Assembly (NCBI GenBank): GCA_021324395.1
Contig: JAJPJG010000043.1
Location: 62,001-126,000, forward strand
Source of the DNA: Spartobacteria bacterium
GTDB taxonomy: Bacteria; Verrucomicrobiota; Verrucomicrobiia; Chthoniobacterales; Chthoniobacteraceae
Reading direction: 5' to 3'
Length of the DNA: 64,000 nt
Numbering within the stretch: the stretch's first letter is position 1; the number at the start of each line of letters is the position of its first letter. Below the pieces are notes generated by a model. It had not been told where the DNA came from and did not search any database. It saw nothing but the letters and a program-made list of their open reading frames with translations. The position numbers and the translations under genes are program-made. Of the stretch, positions 43,007 through 52,548 are shown piece by piece.

Positions 43007-43825
43007 ATGCGAGCCATTTGGAAAGGGGCGATTTCGTTCGGCCTCGTCAACATCCCGATCGCGCTTTATCCAGCCACGCGCCGCGAAGAGCTGAAGTTCC
43101 GGATGCTGCGCGAGAGCGATCTGAGCCCGATCAATTACAAACGCGTGGCCGAGGCGGATGGCAAGGAGGTGCCATGGGAGGAGATCGTCAAAGGCTACGA
43201 GTATGAAAAGGGCAAATATGTCGTGCTGAAGGACGAAGATTTTGCGCGGGTCGATGTGGAGGCGACGCAGACGGTGGACATCACCGAATTTGTCGAGCTC
43301 GATGAGGTCGACCCGATGTTTTTTCACAAGCCGTATTTCATGGAGCCGGAGAAGGGCGGCGACAAAGCTTACGCGTTGCTGCGCGAGGCGCTGGAAGCGA
43401 CGGGCAAGATCGGAATCGCGAAAGTCGTCATCAAGACGCGCCAATATCTAGCCGGCGTGAAGCCGCACGAAAAAGGACTCGTGCTGGAGTTGATGCACTT
43501 TGCAGAGGAGCTTGTCGATGCGGGCGAATTCAAAATTCCCGACCGCGCCGTCGGCAAAAAAGAACTCGATATGGCTAAATCGCTCGTCAGCAGCATGAGC
43601 GACGAGTGGAAGCCGGAAAAATATCACGACGACTACAAGGAAAAGCTGGAGAAAGTCATCGAGGAAAAGATTGAGCACCCCGAAGCCGAGCCGCGCAAAG
43701 CTCCGGCGAAACGCAAGGCAACCAACGTCATCGACCTCGTCTCCGTGTTGCAGCAAAGCCTCAAGCAAACGGAAAAGAAAACGAAGAAAAGTGCCGCGCA
43801 TCCGAAGCGCAAAAAAGCAGCTTAG
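43007..43825 (+). CDS. ku: Ku domain protein for non-homologous end joining
   Basis: The 272-residue protein has the bacterial Ku beginning MRAIWKGAISFGLVNIPIAL and the central EFVELDEVDPMFF. The Lys/Ala-rich tail after residue 225 is typical. The homodimeric ring binds double-strand ends and recruits LigD. The ligase gene starts 13 bp downstream, so they are one operon; the separate polymerase gene lies 3 kb away on the other strand. Confidence 0.95.
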   Translation: MRAIWKGAISFGLVNIPIALYPATRREELKFRMLRESDLSPINYKRVAEADGKEVPWEEIVKGYEYEKGKYVVLKDEDFARVDVEATQTVDITEFVELDEVDPMFFHKPYFMEPEKGGDKAYALLREALEATGKIGIAKVVIKTRQYLAGVKPHEKGLVLELMHFAEELVDAGEFKIPDRAVGKKELDMAKSLVSSMSDEWKPEKYHDDYKEKLEKVIEEKIEHPEAEPRKAPAKRKATNVIDLVSVLQQSLKQTEKKTKKSAAHPKRKKAA

Positions 43826-43837
43826 ACCGATTCGCAG

Positions 43838-45508
43838 ATGGGCCTGCGCGAATACAAAGCCAAACGCGATTTCCGCAAAACCGCGGAACCGGCGCCGAAA
43901 CGTAAATCCTCGCGCGGCGCGCTGCTTTTCGTGATCCAGAAACACGACGCGTCGCGGCTGCACTACGATTTCCGGCTCGAGCTCGACGGCGTCTTGAAAT
44001 CGTGGGCGGTGCCGAAGGGCGTGCCGTTTGAAAAAGCGGACAAGCGCCTCGCGATGCACGTCGAGGATCATCCGCTCGATTACGCGCGTTTCGAGGGCAT
44101 CATCCCGAAAGGCCAATACGGCGGCGGCACGGTGATGGTCTGGGACATCGGCACGTGGGAACCGCTCGGCGGCGATCCGCGGCGCGACCTGGAAAAAGGC
44201 AAGCTGCACTTCGCGCTGCACGGCGAAAAGCTCGACGGCGAATGGACGCTCGTCGCGATGCATGGCGGCGAGGAAAACGCGTGGCTGCTTTTAAAAAGCG
44301 GCGAGTCGATGCGGCCCGTGTCGAAGAAGCGTGATGACGAATCAGTGCTCAGCGGCCGCACGATGAAACAAATCGCCACGGACAAAGACGCCGAGTGGCA
44401 ATCGAACCGCAAAGAGAAAAAGTCCGGCGCGGACTTCAAAAAAAAAATCCGCGAAAAGGCCGCGGAAATTGAGCACGAGCAGGAGCAAGTCGCGCCGCGG
44501 TCGCCGGACTCGCTAAAAAAACTCCCATCGACCAAGCCCGCATTCGTCGATCCGATGAAAGCGAAGCTGGTGGAAAATCCACCCCAGAGCGACGACTGGA
44601 TCTTTGAGCTAAAGTTCGACGGCTTCCGCGCGATCACCATCAAGCGCGGCGCATCCATCGAGCTCATCTCGCGCAACCAAAAATCGCTGACGAAAAAATT
44701 TCCAGAGCTGATCGATCCGCTGCGCGCATTGCCCGCGCGCGATGCGGTCATCGACGGCGAGATCGTCGCGCTCGACGCGGAAGGGCGCTCGTCGTTCCAG
44801 CTTTTGCAGGCCTACGAAATGCACGAGAAGCGCCCGCCGATTTGCTACTACGCATTTGATCTACTCCACCTCGATGGCAAAGACCTCCGCCGCCTCCCGC
44901 TCGTGCAACGGAAGTCCTTGCTCGAAAATTTGCTCACCGATGCGCCCGACGAAATCCGCTTTTCCGCGAGCCTCGAGGGCGATGTCGCGAAGCTGCTCGA
45001 GCAGATCAAGCAGCACGGCCTCGAAGGACTCATCGGCAAAAAGCGCGACTCGCAATACGAGACCGGCCGGCGCAGCGGCGCGTGGGTGAAAATCAAAGTG
45101 ACGAACGAGCAGGAATTCGTCATCGGCGGCTACAGCGAACCGCAGGGCTCGCGCAAATTTTTCGGCGCGTTGCTCGTCGGTTTTTACGAAAAGGGCGGGC
45201 TGCTTTTCGCGTCGAAGGTCGGCAGCGGTTACAGCGAAAAGACGCTGCGCGAACTTTTCCAAAAAATGAAGCCGCTCATCCACGAGTCATGCCCGTTTGC
45301 AAATCTCCCGACGAAACGCGGCGGCCGCTGGGGGCAGGGGATCACGCGCGCGGAAATGAAGCGCTGCACCTGGATCGAGCCGCGCCTCGTCTGCCAGGTG
45401 CGGTTCAACGAATGGACGCGCGACGGCGGTCTCCGCGCCCCCGTTTTCCTCGGCCTGCGCGATGATAAACCGCCGAAGGATGTCGTGCGGGAAAATCCGT
45501 CGCGCTAG
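43838..45508 (+). CDS. ligD: ATP-dependent DNA ligase LigD with phosphoesterase domain
   Basis: The 556-residue protein has a 3'-phosphoesterase domain (about residues 25-165, with LHYDFRLELDGVLKSWAVPK) and an ATP-dependent ligase domain (about 240-545). The adenylated lysine is in ELKFDGFRA (near residue 258), and later ligase motifs include IDGEIVALD and GLIGKKRDS. The polymerase domain fused in many LigD proteins is absent here and encoded separately. It follows ku by 13 bp. Confidence 0.95.
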   Translation: MGLREYKAKRDFRKTAEPAPKRKSSRGALLFVIQKHDASRLHYDFRLELDGVLKSWAVPKGVPFEKADKRLAMHVEDHPLDYARFEGIIPKGQYGGGTVMVWDIGTWEPLGGDPRRDLEKGKLHFALHGEKLDGEWTLVAMHGGEENAWLLLKSGESMRPVSKKRDDESVLSGRTMKQIATDKDAEWQSNRKEKKSGADFKKKIREKAAEIEHEQEQVAPRSPDSLKKLPSTKPAFVDPMKAKLVENPPQSDDWIFELKFDGFRAITIKRGASIELISRNQKSLTKKFPELIDPLRALPARDAVIDGEIVALDAEGRSSFQLLQAYEMHEKRPPICYYAFDLLHLDGKDLRRLPLVQRKSLLENLLTDAPDEIRFSASLEGDVAKLLEQIKQHGLEGLIGKKRDSQYETGRRSGAWVKIKVTNEQEFVIGGYSEPQGSRKFFGALLVGFYEKGGLLFASKVGSGYSEKTLRELFQKMKPLIHESCPFANLPTKRGGRWGQGITRAEMKRCTWIEPRLVCQVRFNEWTRDGGLRAPVFLGLRDDKPPKDVVRENPSR

Positions 45509-45564
45509 CGGCGATATGGCGCAAATGTCGTGCGCCGGTTTCCGCTGCGATGTAAAAACCGCCG

Positions 45565-46509
45565 ATGCGATTTTTCCCCCTGATTGCGCTTTTGTTTGCG
45601 GCAAATCTCGCCGCAGCCGCAGAACAGTTGCAAGGCGAGTTGAAGGCGCACGATCCCTCGACCATCGTCGAGTGCAATGGCGAGTATTGGATGTTTGCGA
45701 CGGGGCAGGGCCTGCGTTCGCTGCATTCGCATGACCTTGTCCACTGGAGCGAAGGCCCGCGCGTTTTCGACAAAGCGCCGGACTGGACGAGCCGGACGGT
45801 GCCCGGGAATACCGGTTATTTTTGGGCTCCCGATGTGATCAAAATTGGCAACGAATACCGGCTTTATTATTCGGTGTCGGTTTTCGGATTGAACACGTCG
45901 GCGATCGGGCTCGCGACGAACCCGACGCTCGATCCCCGCGATTTGGGTTATCATTGGACTGATCGTGGCATCGTGATTCGCTCTGGCAATGGCGATGCAT
46001 TTAATGCCATTGACCCCGCGGTCGTGCATGCGCCGGATGGAAAACAGTGGCTCGCGTTTGGCTCGTATTGGAGTGGGATCAAACTGATCGAACTGAATCG
46101 CACCACCGGCCTGCGCGCTTCGCCGAACTCGCCGATGTATTCGCTAGCCCATCACGATTCGATAGAGGCGGCATACATTTACCATCACGGCGTCTACTTT
46201 TATTTATTTGTGAACTGGGGAATGTGCTGCCGTGGAGTTCGGAGCACTTACGAAATCCGCATCGGTCGCAGCCGCAAAATCGAGGGGCCGTATCTCGACC
46301 AGTCGGGTGTGGATATGATGCGCGATGGCGGCACTCCGTTTCTTGTCACGCGCGGACGTTTCATCGGCCCGGGCCACGCGGGGATCATCTCCGCTACGGC
46401 GACGGAATGGCTGAGCTATCATTTTTACGATGCCGAAAACCAAGGCCGCGGCACGCTCGGCATTTCGCGCCTGCGCTGGCGCGGCGATGGCTGGCCGGAA
46501 GCCTTGTAG
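45565..46509 (+). CDS. Glycoside hydrolase family 43, endo-arabinanase-like
   Basis: The 314-residue secreted enzyme has a signal peptide (residues 1-19) and a five-blade propeller fold. The catalytic base is in AHDPS (D30), the transition-state Asp in AIDPAVV, and the acid Glu in SIEAAYIYHHG. The WAPDV and GYFWAPD segments also fit GH43. It probably cleaves alpha-1,5-arabinan. It lies 57 bp after ligD and 31 bp before a UbiB-type gene, with no functional link to either. Confidence 0.82.
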   Translation: MRFFPLIALLFAANLAAAAEQLQGELKAHDPSTIVECNGEYWMFATGQGLRSLHSHDLVHWSEGPRVFDKAPDWTSRTVPGNTGYFWAPDVIKIGNEYRLYYSVSVFGLNTSAIGLATNPTLDPRDLGYHWTDRGIVIRSGNGDAFNAIDPAVVHAPDGKQWLAFGSYWSGIKLIELNRTTGLRASPNSPMYSLAHHDSIEAAYIYHHGVYFYLFVNWGMCCRGVRSTYEIRIGRSRKIEGPYLDQSGVDMMRDGGTPFLVTRGRFIGPGHAGIISATATEWLSYHFYDAENQGRGTLGISRLRWRGDGWPEAL

Positions 46510-46539
46510 CCAGCGCGACGGGCCGCACGCAAAGCACGC

Positions 46540-48222
46540 GTGGCTTTCGTTTTTTTAAGTGTGGGTATCGCACTGCAACCGCGCCACTTGACGCGCTACA
46601 AAGACATCGCACTGCTCTTCGTGAAATACGGGCATGGCGATCTGCTGCGCAACTCGCCGTTGTTTGACGACACGCTGCCTCATCAACCGCAGCCGCCGGT
46701 GCCTCCGAAGGCCGAGGAGCTTGCAAGCGATTTGGAAAAACTCGGGCCGACTTTCATTAAGTTCGGCCAGTTACTTTCGACTCGCGCCGATTTTTTGCCG
46801 CCCGCCTACATGCAGGCGCTCGCGCGGTTACAGGACAAAGTGGAGCCGTTTTCTTTCGACGAAGTGGAGGCGATCATTCCCGTCGAGATCGGCGCGCGCA
46901 TTTCGAAAGCGTTTTCGGAATTTGAAACGAAACCGATGGCCGCTGCATCGCTCGGTCAGGTGCATCGCGCCGTGTTGCGCGATGGCCGGCGGGTCGCCGT
47001 AAAAATCCAGCGACCGAATGTGCGCGAACGCGTGATGGAGGATCTCGAAGCGCTGGCGGAGATCGCGCAATTCCTCGACGAGCACACGGAAATCGGACGC
47101 CGCTATGAATTCAGCGCGATGATCGATCAATTCCGCAAAAGCCTCATCGCGGAGCTCGACTACCGCCAGGAAGCGCAAAATTTAAAATTGCTCGGCGACA
47201 AACTGCGCAGCCTGCAGCGCATTGTCATTCCGCAACCGATCGACGACTACACGACGTCGCGCGTGCTCACGATGGAATACGTCTCGGGCACGAAAATCAC
47301 CGATCTAAATCCGGTCGTGCGACTCGATATTGATGGGCGCGGTTTGGCCGACGAGCTGTTCAAGGCTTACCTGCAGCAAATTCTCGTGCACGGTTTTTTC
47401 CACGCCGATCCGCATCCGGGCAACATTCTCGTCACGCTGGACCATCGGGTCGCATTGATCGATCTCGGGATGGTCGGGCGCATCGCGCCGAAGATGCAGG
47501 AAAATTTGCTCCAGCTCCTGCTCGCGATTAGCGAAGGCCGCGCGGATGATGCCGCCGCGGCTGCGATAAAAATCGGCGAGCCGCGCGAAGATTTCGACGA
47601 GCTGGAATTTCGCCGGCGGATCGCGGAAGTCGTCGTTCAGCAGGTGCACGCGACGATCGAGCAAATGCAGGTTGGCCGCGTGGTGCTCGACGTCACGAAA
47701 ATTTCCGCCGAGTGCAAAATCCGCGTGCCGGCGGAGCTATCCATGCTCGGCAAAACGCTGCTGAATCTCGACCTGGTGGGCCGCGCGCTCGCGTCCGATT
47801 TTGATCCAAATGCTGCAATTCGCCGCAACGCCGCGGAGATTTTGCAACATCGCTTGCTGCACAGCATGTCGCCCGGAAATATGTTCAGCGGTTTGCTCGA
47901 ACTCAAAGATTTGGTCCAGCGTTTGCCCGAGCGCATCAACCGCATTCTCGATGCAATCGCGAACAACAGCCTGAAGGTCAAAGTCGATACCATCGACGAG
48001 GAAGTCTTTATGTCCGGGCTGCAAAAAATTGCGAACCGCATCACGCTCGGGCTCGTCATTGCATCGCTGATTATCGGCGCGGCGCTGCTGATGCGAATCG
48101 AAACACGCTTTCGGATTTTGGGTTATCCTGGCTTTGCGATGATATGTTTCATCGGCGCAGTCGCCGCGGGTGTCGTGCTGATTTTCAGCATCATCTCCAA
48201 AGACACGGACAGCAAAAAATAG
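46540..48222 (+). CDS. UbiB/AarF-type ABC1 atypical kinase
   Basis: The 560-residue protein has the ABC1 motifs KFGQLLSTRADFLPP, AAASLGQVHRA, VAVKIQRP, HADPHPGN and LIDLGMVG. Two membrane helices lie at the C-terminus (about 505-555). UbiB is needed for ubiquinone synthesis and related isoprenoid handling; the genome's quinone is unknown. The start is a GTG at 46540 or another GTG at 46561. It converges with the ligD polymerase gene with no gap between the stops. Confidence 0.9.
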   Translation: MAFVFLSVGIALQPRHLTRYKDIALLFVKYGHGDLLRNSPLFDDTLPHQPQPPVPPKAEELASDLEKLGPTFIKFGQLLSTRADFLPPAYMQALARLQDKVEPFSFDEVEAIIPVEIGARISKAFSEFETKPMAAASLGQVHRAVLRDGRRVAVKIQRPNVRERVMEDLEALAEIAQFLDEHTEIGRRYEFSAMIDQFRKSLIAELDYRQEAQNLKLLGDKLRSLQRIVIPQPIDDYTTSRVLTMEYVSGTKITDLNPVVRLDIDGRGLADELFKAYLQQILVHGFFHADPHPGNILVTLDHRVALIDLGMVGRIAPKMQENLLQLLLAISEGRADDAAAAAIKIGEPREDFDELEFRRRIAEVVVQQVHATIEQMQVGRVVLDVTKISAECKIRVPAELSMLGKTLLNLDLVGRALASDFDPNAAIRRNAAEILQHRLLHSMSPGNMFSGLLELKDLVQRLPERINRILDAIANNSLKVKVDTIDEEVFMSGLQKIANRITLGLVIASLIIGAALLMRIETRFRILGYPGFAMICFIGAVAAGVVLIFSIISKDTDSKK

Positions 48223-49131
48223 TCACGCTTTCGGCATTTTCTGCTTTTGCTCGAGCACCGGCTTGAATAAGTCGCCGTGCTTCTCGACCCGCTTCAATAC
48301 TTGATCCGCGTCGAACACGAGCAAATCGGCATCGCTTTTTTTCAGGCAATTTTCGACCTCGTCCCATGTCACCGGAGTCGAGACCGTCGGCCGCTGTTTT
48401 GCGCGTAGCGAATATGCCGCGACGGTCGTCTTGTGCTCATCGTTCTGGCTCCAATCGACGAGCACTTTATTTTTGCGCAACGACTTCAGCATTTTAAAAA
48501 CGACATCGTCGGAATGTTCGCGCGCGAGACGCTCTGCGAGGCTGCGTGCGTAATTCTTCGTCTGATCAAAAGCAACGCGTGTGTTTAACGGAGCATAAAG
48601 CTGCAATCCTTTCGAGCCCGACGTTTTCGCATACGAATCGAGCCCGTCATCAGCAAGAATGTCGCGCAGCCAAATGCCGACCTGACAGCATTTCACCATG
48701 TCTGCCGGCGGGCCGGGATCGAGATCGAAGACGAGAAACGTTGGCTGATCCGGTTTGCGCGAGCAGGCGAGCGAAAGATGCAATTCGAGATCCGCGAGGT
48801 TCGCCGCCCAGACGAGCGTTGGCAGATCGTTCGCGAGGCAATAATCCATGATTCGCTGATTTCCCTCGCTCCAGATTGGCGCGGTTTTTACCCACGGCGG
48901 ACGATGCGACGGACAATTTTTTTCGTAGAAAAATTCGCCATTCACGCCGTTCGGATAACGTTTCAAAGTAAGGGCGCGATTTTTAACATGCGGCAACAGC
49001 ACCGGTGCGATGCGGATGTAGTAATTGATCACGTCCGCCTTTGTGAACCCGACTTCCGGGTAGAGCACTTTGTCGAGATTCGAAACGGGAATTTTACGCC
49101 CGTCCACTTCGAGCTCGGTTTTGTTTGCCAT
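48223..49131 (-). CDS. LigD polymerase/primase domain as a stand-alone protein
   Basis: The 302-residue protein is an archaeo-eukaryotic primase-fold polymerase. The catalytic aspartates are in FLVFDLDPG (about D136 and D138), and the substrate segments include ALTLKRYPNG and SGSKGLQLY. It fills gaps or adds ribonucleotides during end joining. This domain is usually part of LigD; here it is separate from the PE-ligase gene by GH43 and UbiB genes and is on the other strand. The ATG at 49131 is used. Confidence 0.92.
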   Translation of the reverse strand: MANKTELEVDGRKIPVSNLDKVLYPEVGFTKADVINYYIRIAPVLLPHVKNRALTLKRYPNGVNGEFFYEKNCPSHRPPWVKTAPIWSEGNQRIMDYCLANDLPTLVWAANLADLELHLSLACSRKPDQPTFLVFDLDPGPPADMVKCCQVGIWLRDILADDGLDSYAKTSGSKGLQLYAPLNTRVAFDQTKNYARSLAERLAREHSDDVVFKMLKSLRKNKVLVDWSQNDEHKTTVAAYSLRAKQRPTVSTPVTWDEVENCLKKSDADLLVFDADQVLKRVEKHGDLFKPVLEQKQKMPKA

Positions 49132-49170
49132 CAAACCAAGATCGCGCTCCGCGCTCTAAATGCGCGGCGG

Positions 49171-50949
49171 TCAACTCTTCTTCGCGGTGCTCTGGATGTA
49201 GATTTCGCGGAGCTGCTTGAAATCGACCTCGACGGGCGAGTTCGTCATCAAGTCGCAGCCACGATTGTTTTTCGGAAACGCGATTACGTCACGGATCGAA
49301 TCAGCGCCGGAGATCAGCATCACGAGCCGATCGAGCCCGAGTGCGATGCCGCCGTGTGGCGGTGCACCGAATGAAAATGCGCGTAACAAATGACCGAACT
49401 TCGTCTGTTGTTCCTCGGCATTGACGCCGAGCACCTCGAACATTTTCGATTGCAACTCGCGCTCGTGGATCCGGATCGAGCCGCCGCCGAGCTCGACGCC
49501 GTTTAAGACGACGTCGTAAGCGACTGCGCGCACTTTGGCGTATTCGCCGGCTTCGAGCAGCGCGATATCCTCGGGATGTGGTCGCGTGAATGGATGGTGC
49601 ACCGCGCCCCATTTGCCCTCCTCGAGATTCAGCGTGAGCAGCGGAAAATCGACGACCCAAAGGAAATTGAGTGCGTCGCTTTTTTCCGTGAGCTTCAGCA
49701 ATTCCGCGCAGCGCAGCCGCACGCGGCCGAGCACTTCGCAGACATTGCCCCACGTGTCCGCGCCGAAAAAGAGCACGTCGCCCGCGGTGAAATTCATGCG
49801 CTCGGCGAGCGCGGCTTTTTCCGCGTCGCCGAAAAATTTCACGATCGGGCTCTCCCATTCACCGCCTTCGCTCCACTTGATGTAAGCGAGCCCTTTCGCG
49901 CCGAATTCGGTCTTCACCCATTCCTCCCATTTCTTGAGCTGCTCTTTCGACAGCAGCGCCGCCGCGCCTTTCGCGTTGATCGCTTTGATCACGCCGCCGC
50001 CATCGACGACGGAACGGAAAACTTTGAACTGCGATGCCTGGAAAATCTCGCCGAGATCGGTCAGCTCCATCGCGAAACGCGTGTCCGGTTTGTCGCTGCC
50101 GTAGCGGTTCATCGCGTCGGCGAATGTCATGCGCGGGAATGGCGTCGGGATGTCCACGCCGCGCGCTTCCTTGAAAATGCGCACGAGCATTCCCTCGATG
50201 AGCGTCTGGATTTCCGCGTCGGTGATGAACGACGCCTCAATATCGATCTGCGTGAATTCCGGCTGGCGATCCGCGCGCAAATCCTCGTCACGGAAGCAGC
50301 GCGCGATCTGGAAATATTTCTCGAGCCCGGCGACCTGGAGCAGTTGTTTATATTGCTGCGGAGCCTGCGGCAGCGCGTAAAAGGTTCCAGGATTCAGCCG
50401 CGACGGCACGAGGAAATCGCGCGCGCCCTCGGGTGTCGGATTCGACAGCACCGGTGTCTCGATTTCCAAAAAGCCGCGTTCGTCGAGATAGTCGCGCGTC
50501 GCTTTCACCACGCGATGACGCACGCGCAGATTCTGCTGCATTTGTGCGGTGCGCAGGTCGAGATAGCGATACTCGAGCCGCAAATCTTCGTTCACTTTTG
50601 GGTCGTCGAGCGGGAACGGCGGCACTTCCGCTTTGTTTAAAATTTTCAACTCGCTCGCGATCACTTCGATATGGCCGGTCGCGAGTTTCGCGTTTTCCGT
50701 TCCGGGCAAACGCGCGGCGACTTTTCCGGTGATTTGGATCACGTCTTCCGCGCGCAAACCGTGCGATGCATCGGCAACTTGCGAATGTTCCTCCGGGCGA
50801 AACACAACCTGTGTCAGCCCTTCGCGATCGCGCAGGTCGATGAAAATAACGCCGCCGTGATCGCGGCGCGAATTCACCCAGCCGGCGAGCGTGACGGTCT
50901 GATCGATGTTGTCTTTGCGAAGCGTGTTGCAGTCGGTGGTGCGATACAT
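49171..50949 (-). CDS. aspS: Aspartyl-tRNA synthetase
   Basis: The 592-residue class II synthetase has the anticodon-binding OB fold at the N-terminus, motif 2 in RCFRDEDLRADRQPEFTQ and motif 3 in GIALGLDRLVMLI. The large bacterial insertion (GAD domain) is present between motifs 2 and 3. Whether it discriminates Asp from Asn tRNAs cannot be told by eye. It follows hisS by 4 bp, so both are co-transcribed. Confidence 0.97.
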   Translation of the reverse strand: MYRTTDCNTLRKDNIDQTVTLAGWVNSRRDHGGVIFIDLRDREGLTQVVFRPEEHSQVADASHGLRAEDVIQITGKVAARLPGTENAKLATGHIEVIASELKILNKAEVPPFPLDDPKVNEDLRLEYRYLDLRTAQMQQNLRVRHRVVKATRDYLDERGFLEIETPVLSNPTPEGARDFLVPSRLNPGTFYALPQAPQQYKQLLQVAGLEKYFQIARCFRDEDLRADRQPEFTQIDIEASFITDAEIQTLIEGMLVRIFKEARGVDIPTPFPRMTFADAMNRYGSDKPDTRFAMELTDLGEIFQASQFKVFRSVVDGGGVIKAINAKGAAALLSKEQLKKWEEWVKTEFGAKGLAYIKWSEGGEWESPIVKFFGDAEKAALAERMNFTAGDVLFFGADTWGNVCEVLGRVRLRCAELLKLTEKSDALNFLWVVDFPLLTLNLEEGKWGAVHHPFTRPHPEDIALLEAGEYAKVRAVAYDVVLNGVELGGGSIRIHERELQSKMFEVLGVNAEEQQTKFGHLLRAFSFGAPPHGGIALGLDRLVMLISGADSIRDVIAFPKNNRGCDLMTNSPVEVDFKQLREIYIQSTAKKS

Positions 50950-50953
50950 GGGT

Positions 50954-52222
50954 TTAAAATTCTTCGATGGTGAGTTTTAGCTCGTCGAGCTTCGCGATGA
51001 GTGAATCGTGCGCCGCGAGAAATTCATCACGCGTGGCGAGCGTCTTGAATTTCACGTTCGGCCATTCGTCGCCGTAAAGAATCGTGACGCGCGCGCCGCT
51101 TTGCTCGGCAGCCTGAAATTGTTTGCCGACCTTTGACGGCGTGAGAGAAAAATCGACGCGAAAACCGAGTTCGCGCAAACGCTGCGCATCGGCGAGGGCG
51201 GTGCTGCGGCGCTCTTCTTTTGCGATGACGAGATAGACTTGTGCGGCCGGACGCTGCTCGATCCAGTGCTGCATTTTCTCGAGAGCGTGCGGCGTGTCGT
51301 TGATGAGTTCGCCGAGCACGACGTCACCCATGCCGAAACCGAGCGCGTGCAGCGAAACTTTGCCGTCGCTCATGTCGCGCAGCAGATTGTCGTAGCGTCC
51401 GCCGCCGGCGAGTGCGCGCAGTTTTTTGCTGCGGTCGAAAACTTCGAAAACGATGCCGGTGTAATATGCGAGCCCGCGCACTATCGTCGGGTCGAGCTGG
51501 TAAAATGCATTCAGCCCGCGCGCATTCAGCTCGGCTGAAAGCTCGTTGAATTTTTCGAGATGTTCGCCGGGATTCGCGATGAATGCGCGGACTTCGTCGA
51601 GCGTCAGGCCGAATGATTTGAGCTTCGCTTCGACCGCCTCCGGCGCTTCGCGCTCGAGCTTGTCGACGATCTGTAAAAATTCCTGTCCACGCGGAACGTC
51701 GATGTTTTTCGCCGCCAGAAAAGCGAGCCATGCATCGCGATCGCTCACGCGCACGACGAAATCATTTTCCGTAAAACCAAAGCTTCGCAGCACATCGATT
51801 ACGAGCGCGATCATCTCCGCATCCGCCGCGACGGACGGCTCGCCGATGATGTCGCAATTGAGTTGGTAAAACTCGCGCAAGCGGCCGCGCTGCTGTTTTT
51901 CGTAGCGAAAACATTGCGGCATCGAGAACCACTTCATCGGCTTTTTGAAATCGCGTTCGCGCGTCGCAACCATGCGCGCGAGCGTCGGCGTCATCTCCGG
52001 CCTCATCGCCACGGCGCGTTCGCCTTTGTCGCAAAAATTAAAAAGCTGTTTAACGATCTCATCGCCGCTTTTTTTCCGGTAAAGCTCCTCGGTCTCGAGC
52101 ACCGGCCCGTCGTATTCGACAAAGCCGTAGCGACGGCAGACTTCACGCCAATGCGCGAGGATGTAATTGCGCCGCGCGCAATCCTCGGGAAAAAAATCGC
52201 GAAAGCCGGGTAGCAGTTGCAT
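50954..52222 (-). CDS. hisS: Histidyl-tRNA synthetase
   Basis: The 422-residue class II synthetase has motif 2 in RYEKQQRGRLREFYQLNCD and the histidine-binding GLAYYTGIVFEV. The ATG at 52222 begins MQLLPGFRDFFPED, as in other HisRS; an upstream extension is rejected. Its anticodon-binding domain is at the C-terminus. It is the first gene of the hisS-aspS pair, and the relic of a glycosyltransferase lies upstream of it. Confidence 0.96.
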   Translation of the reverse strand: MQLLPGFRDFFPEDCARRNYILAHWREVCRRYGFVEYDGPVLETEELYRKKSGDEIVKQLFNFCDKGERAVAMRPEMTPTLARMVATRERDFKKPMKWFSMPQCFRYEKQQRGRLREFYQLNCDIIGEPSVAADAEMIALVIDVLRSFGFTENDFVVRVSDRDAWLAFLAAKNIDVPRGQEFLQIVDKLEREAPEAVEAKLKSFGLTLDEVRAFIANPGEHLEKFNELSAELNARGLNAFYQLDPTIVRGLAYYTGIVFEVFDRSKKLRALAGGGRYDNLLRDMSDGKVSLHALGFGMGDVVLGELINDTPHALEKMQHWIEQRPAAQVYLVIAKEERRSTALADAQRLRELGFRVDFSLTPSKVGKQFQAAEQSGARVTILYGDEWPNVKFKTLATRDEFLAAHDSLIAKLDELKLTIEEF

Positions 52223-52276
52223 CGGGAACGCCGAAACTAGCGGCGCGATGCGGCGGTTCAAGCGCAAAGGCTGCGC

Positions 52277-52443
52277 TTAACTCGCGCTCGCAAACTCGAT
52301 GATTAGCCGCGCGCGCTCGCTCCAGAGCAGTTCGCCGGCGCGCGCGCGAGATGCCTCGGCAGCTTGATCGGCAGGCCATGCGACAAATAATCGAGCGCCT
52401 TCACGGGGCAGGTGAGATTGCGGTTGTAGAATGTGTCTTCATC
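52277..52443 (-). pseudogene. Relic of a family 4-type glycosyltransferase C-terminus
   Basis: The minus strand reads [20 protein letters not shown], then YLSHGLP. After a frameshift it reads [20 protein letters not shown] and [10 protein letters not shown] before a stop. Both pieces look like the end of GT-B glycosyltransferases ([26 protein letters not shown]). A middle segment is missing, so this is a decayed remnant. It lies between pyrH and hisS. The rest of this 326-bp spacer shows nothing. Confidence 0.45.
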
Positions 52444-52548
52444 GGGAATGGCAGCTTATTTTTAGCCGCGCTGCCGTCAATCACGCGAGCATTGCGTAAC
52501 CAGTTTTCCCTTTTCATCACACGCGCGTTTGAGTTTCATCCTCGCGCG

